NCBI GenBank assembly: GCA_017744755.1
Contig: JAGIAU010000124.1
Coordinates: 1-6,462, forward strand
Source of the DNA: Microbacteriaceae bacterium
GTDB lineage: Bacteria > Actinomycetota > Actinomycetes > Actinomycetales > Microbacteriaceae
DNA: 6,462 nucleotides
Reading direction: 5' to 3'
The notes under the pieces were generated by a model. That model searched no databases and was not told the DNA's origin. It saw nothing but the letters and a program-made list of their open reading frames with translations. The position numbers and the translations under genes are program-made. This document shows positions 6,216-6,462 of this stretch, piece by piece. The first letter of the stretch is position 1. Each line of letters begins with the position of its first letter.

Positions 6216-6221
6216 AGGCTA
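6216..6221 (-). promoter_or_regulatory. Candidate -10 box of the M23 peptidase gene
   Basis: TAGCCT is the same hexamer found before the septum gene. Transcription would start around 6211-6209, giving a leader of about 57 nt taken up almost entirely by the hairpin at 6158-6202. The position 17 nt upstream reads GGGGTT, not a good -35 element, so expression may need an activator. Confidence 0.35.
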
Positions 6222-6238
6222 CCAGCCGGGTGCTGCCG

Positions 6239-6268
6239 AACCCCACCCCCGAACGGGGGGTTTGGGTT
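6239..6268. repeat. GC-rich inverted repeat upstream of the M23 gene
   Basis: On the plus strand, CCCCC at 6246-6250 pairs with GGGGG at 6255-6259 around GAAC, and outside an asymmetric internal loop AACCC (6239-6243) pairs with GGGTT (6264-6268). It lies between the enolase terminator and the predicted M23 -10 box. It could be a second, weaker terminator stem or a protein-binding site; no T-run follows on the minus strand. Confidence 0.4.
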
Positions 6269-6283
6269 CAAGCTTTGGTTGAA
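6265..6283. promoter_or_regulatory. Direct repeat GGTTSAA, possible activator site for the M23 gene
   Basis: GGTTCAA at 6265-6271 and GGTTGAA at 6277-6283 repeat with 12-nt periodicity, in the only AT-richer patch of the spacer. They lie about 55 to 75 bp upstream of the predicted M23 transcription start, a usual place for a response regulator to bind. Cell wall hydrolase genes in Actinobacteria are often controlled by MtrA through direct repeats; linking this site to MtrA is a guess. Confidence 0.3.
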
Positions 6284-6289
6284 AGTGAC

Positions 6290-6323
6290 CGCTGACCTGG
6301 CCTTTTCCGAGGCCAGGTCAGCG
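6290..6323 (-). terminator. Terminator-like hairpin after enolase
   Basis: A perfect 14-bp stem (CGCTGACCTGGCCT at 6290-6303 paired with AGGCCAGGTCAGCG at 6310-6323) around a 6-nt loop begins 9 nt after the enolase stop codon. The minus strand then reads GTCACTTTC, so the U-tract is poor, as is usual for intrinsic terminators in high-GC Actinobacteria. It should separate eno expression from that of the M23 gene. Confidence 0.8.
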
Positions 6324-6332
6324 CGGAATTGC

Positions 6333-6462
6333 TCAGGCCCGGAAGCGCGGGAACGCGCCGCGGCCGGCGTAGACCGCCGCCTCGCCGAGCTCCTCCTCGA
6401 TGCGCAGGAGCTGGTTGTACTTCGCGGTACGGTCGGCGCGCGCGAGCGAGCCGGTCTTGATC
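6333..6462 (-). CDS. eno: Enolase, C-terminal end (truncated by window edge)
   Basis: The last 42 codons and stop of enolase (phosphopyruvate hydratase), the glycolytic enzyme converting 2-phosphoglycerate to phosphoenolpyruvate in the cytoplasm. The fragment starts IKTGSLARADRTAKYNQLLR and ends IEEELGEAAVYAGRGAFPRF-RA, the highly conserved C-terminus: the IKTG segment, a Glu-rich helix that begins with the KYNQLLRIEEELG block, and a terminal AGRxAFPRF. The TGA is at 6335-6333. Active-site lysines and metal ligands lie further upstream, outside the window. Identification is secure even from this short part, and the following septum and DUF501 genes match the known actinobacterial neighbourhood of eno. 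Confidence 0.95.
   Translation of the reverse strand, partial: IKTGSLARADRTAKYNQLLRIEEELGEAAVYAGRGAFPRFRA

Noticed and set aside
6211..6216. TTGACA on the plus strand, a perfect -35 hexamer
   Set aside because: No matching -10 element 16-18 nt downstream and no plus-strand gene to drive; it also overlaps the minus-strand -10 candidate.
6154..6246. Upstream extension of the M23 gene in the same frame
   Set aside because: It would place about 31 non-signal-like residues before a good signal peptide and would translate through the leader hairpin and the predicted -10 box.
6154..6332. Possible cyclic di-AMP (ydaO) riboswitch, which often precedes actinobacterial cell wall hydrolase genes
   Set aside because: The conserved ydaO core sequences are not visible, and the segment between the enolase terminator and the ATG is occupied by other structures.

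Overview
The window comes from a high-GC actinobacterium, most likely a member of Micrococcales close to Microbacteriaceae. The evidence is strong G/C bias at third codon positions, TAnnnT-type -10 boxes, a leaderless-looking division gene, and the actinobacterial gene order enolase, (M23 peptidase), DivIC/FtsB-like protein, DUF501 protein. The family placement is an inference. Every gene I can support is on the minus strand, so transcription runs from high to low coordinates.

From right to left: the last 42 codons of enolase (eno) are followed by a 14-bp terminator-like hairpin. Next is a 179-nt spacer holding direct repeats, a GC-rich inverted repeat, a candidate -10 box and a large nested hairpin that ends 4 nt before the start codon of a secreted M23 (LytM-type) peptidase. 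After 68 nt comes a three-gene block, each gene overlapping the next by ATGA: a FtsB/DivIC-like septum protein, a DUF501 protein, and a secreted, C-terminally membrane-anchored S8 serine protease with a mycosin-like layout. This block looks translationally coupled and, with the M23 enzyme, points to cell envelope and division work.

A separate promoter, whose -10 box starts on the stop codon of the protease gene, appears to drive a type II NADH dehydrogenase (ndh) with an unusual Ala/Pro/Lys-rich C-terminal tail. Behind it lies a 73-nt tRNA with anticodon UAA. Its D-arm is leucine-like, but its variable loop has only 5 nt instead of the long arm expected for bacterial tRNA-Leu. The tRNA ends 12 nt before a major facilitator transporter gene, which overlaps by ATGA with the start of a PLP-dependent amino acid deaminase/aldolase-like gene cut by the left edge.

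Most of the window is core housekeeping sequence, with no mobile element, CRISPR array or defence gene visible. The two items most worth following up are the class I tRNA-Leu(UAA)-like gene in the leader of a transporter gene, and the structured leader of the M23 peptidase gene.
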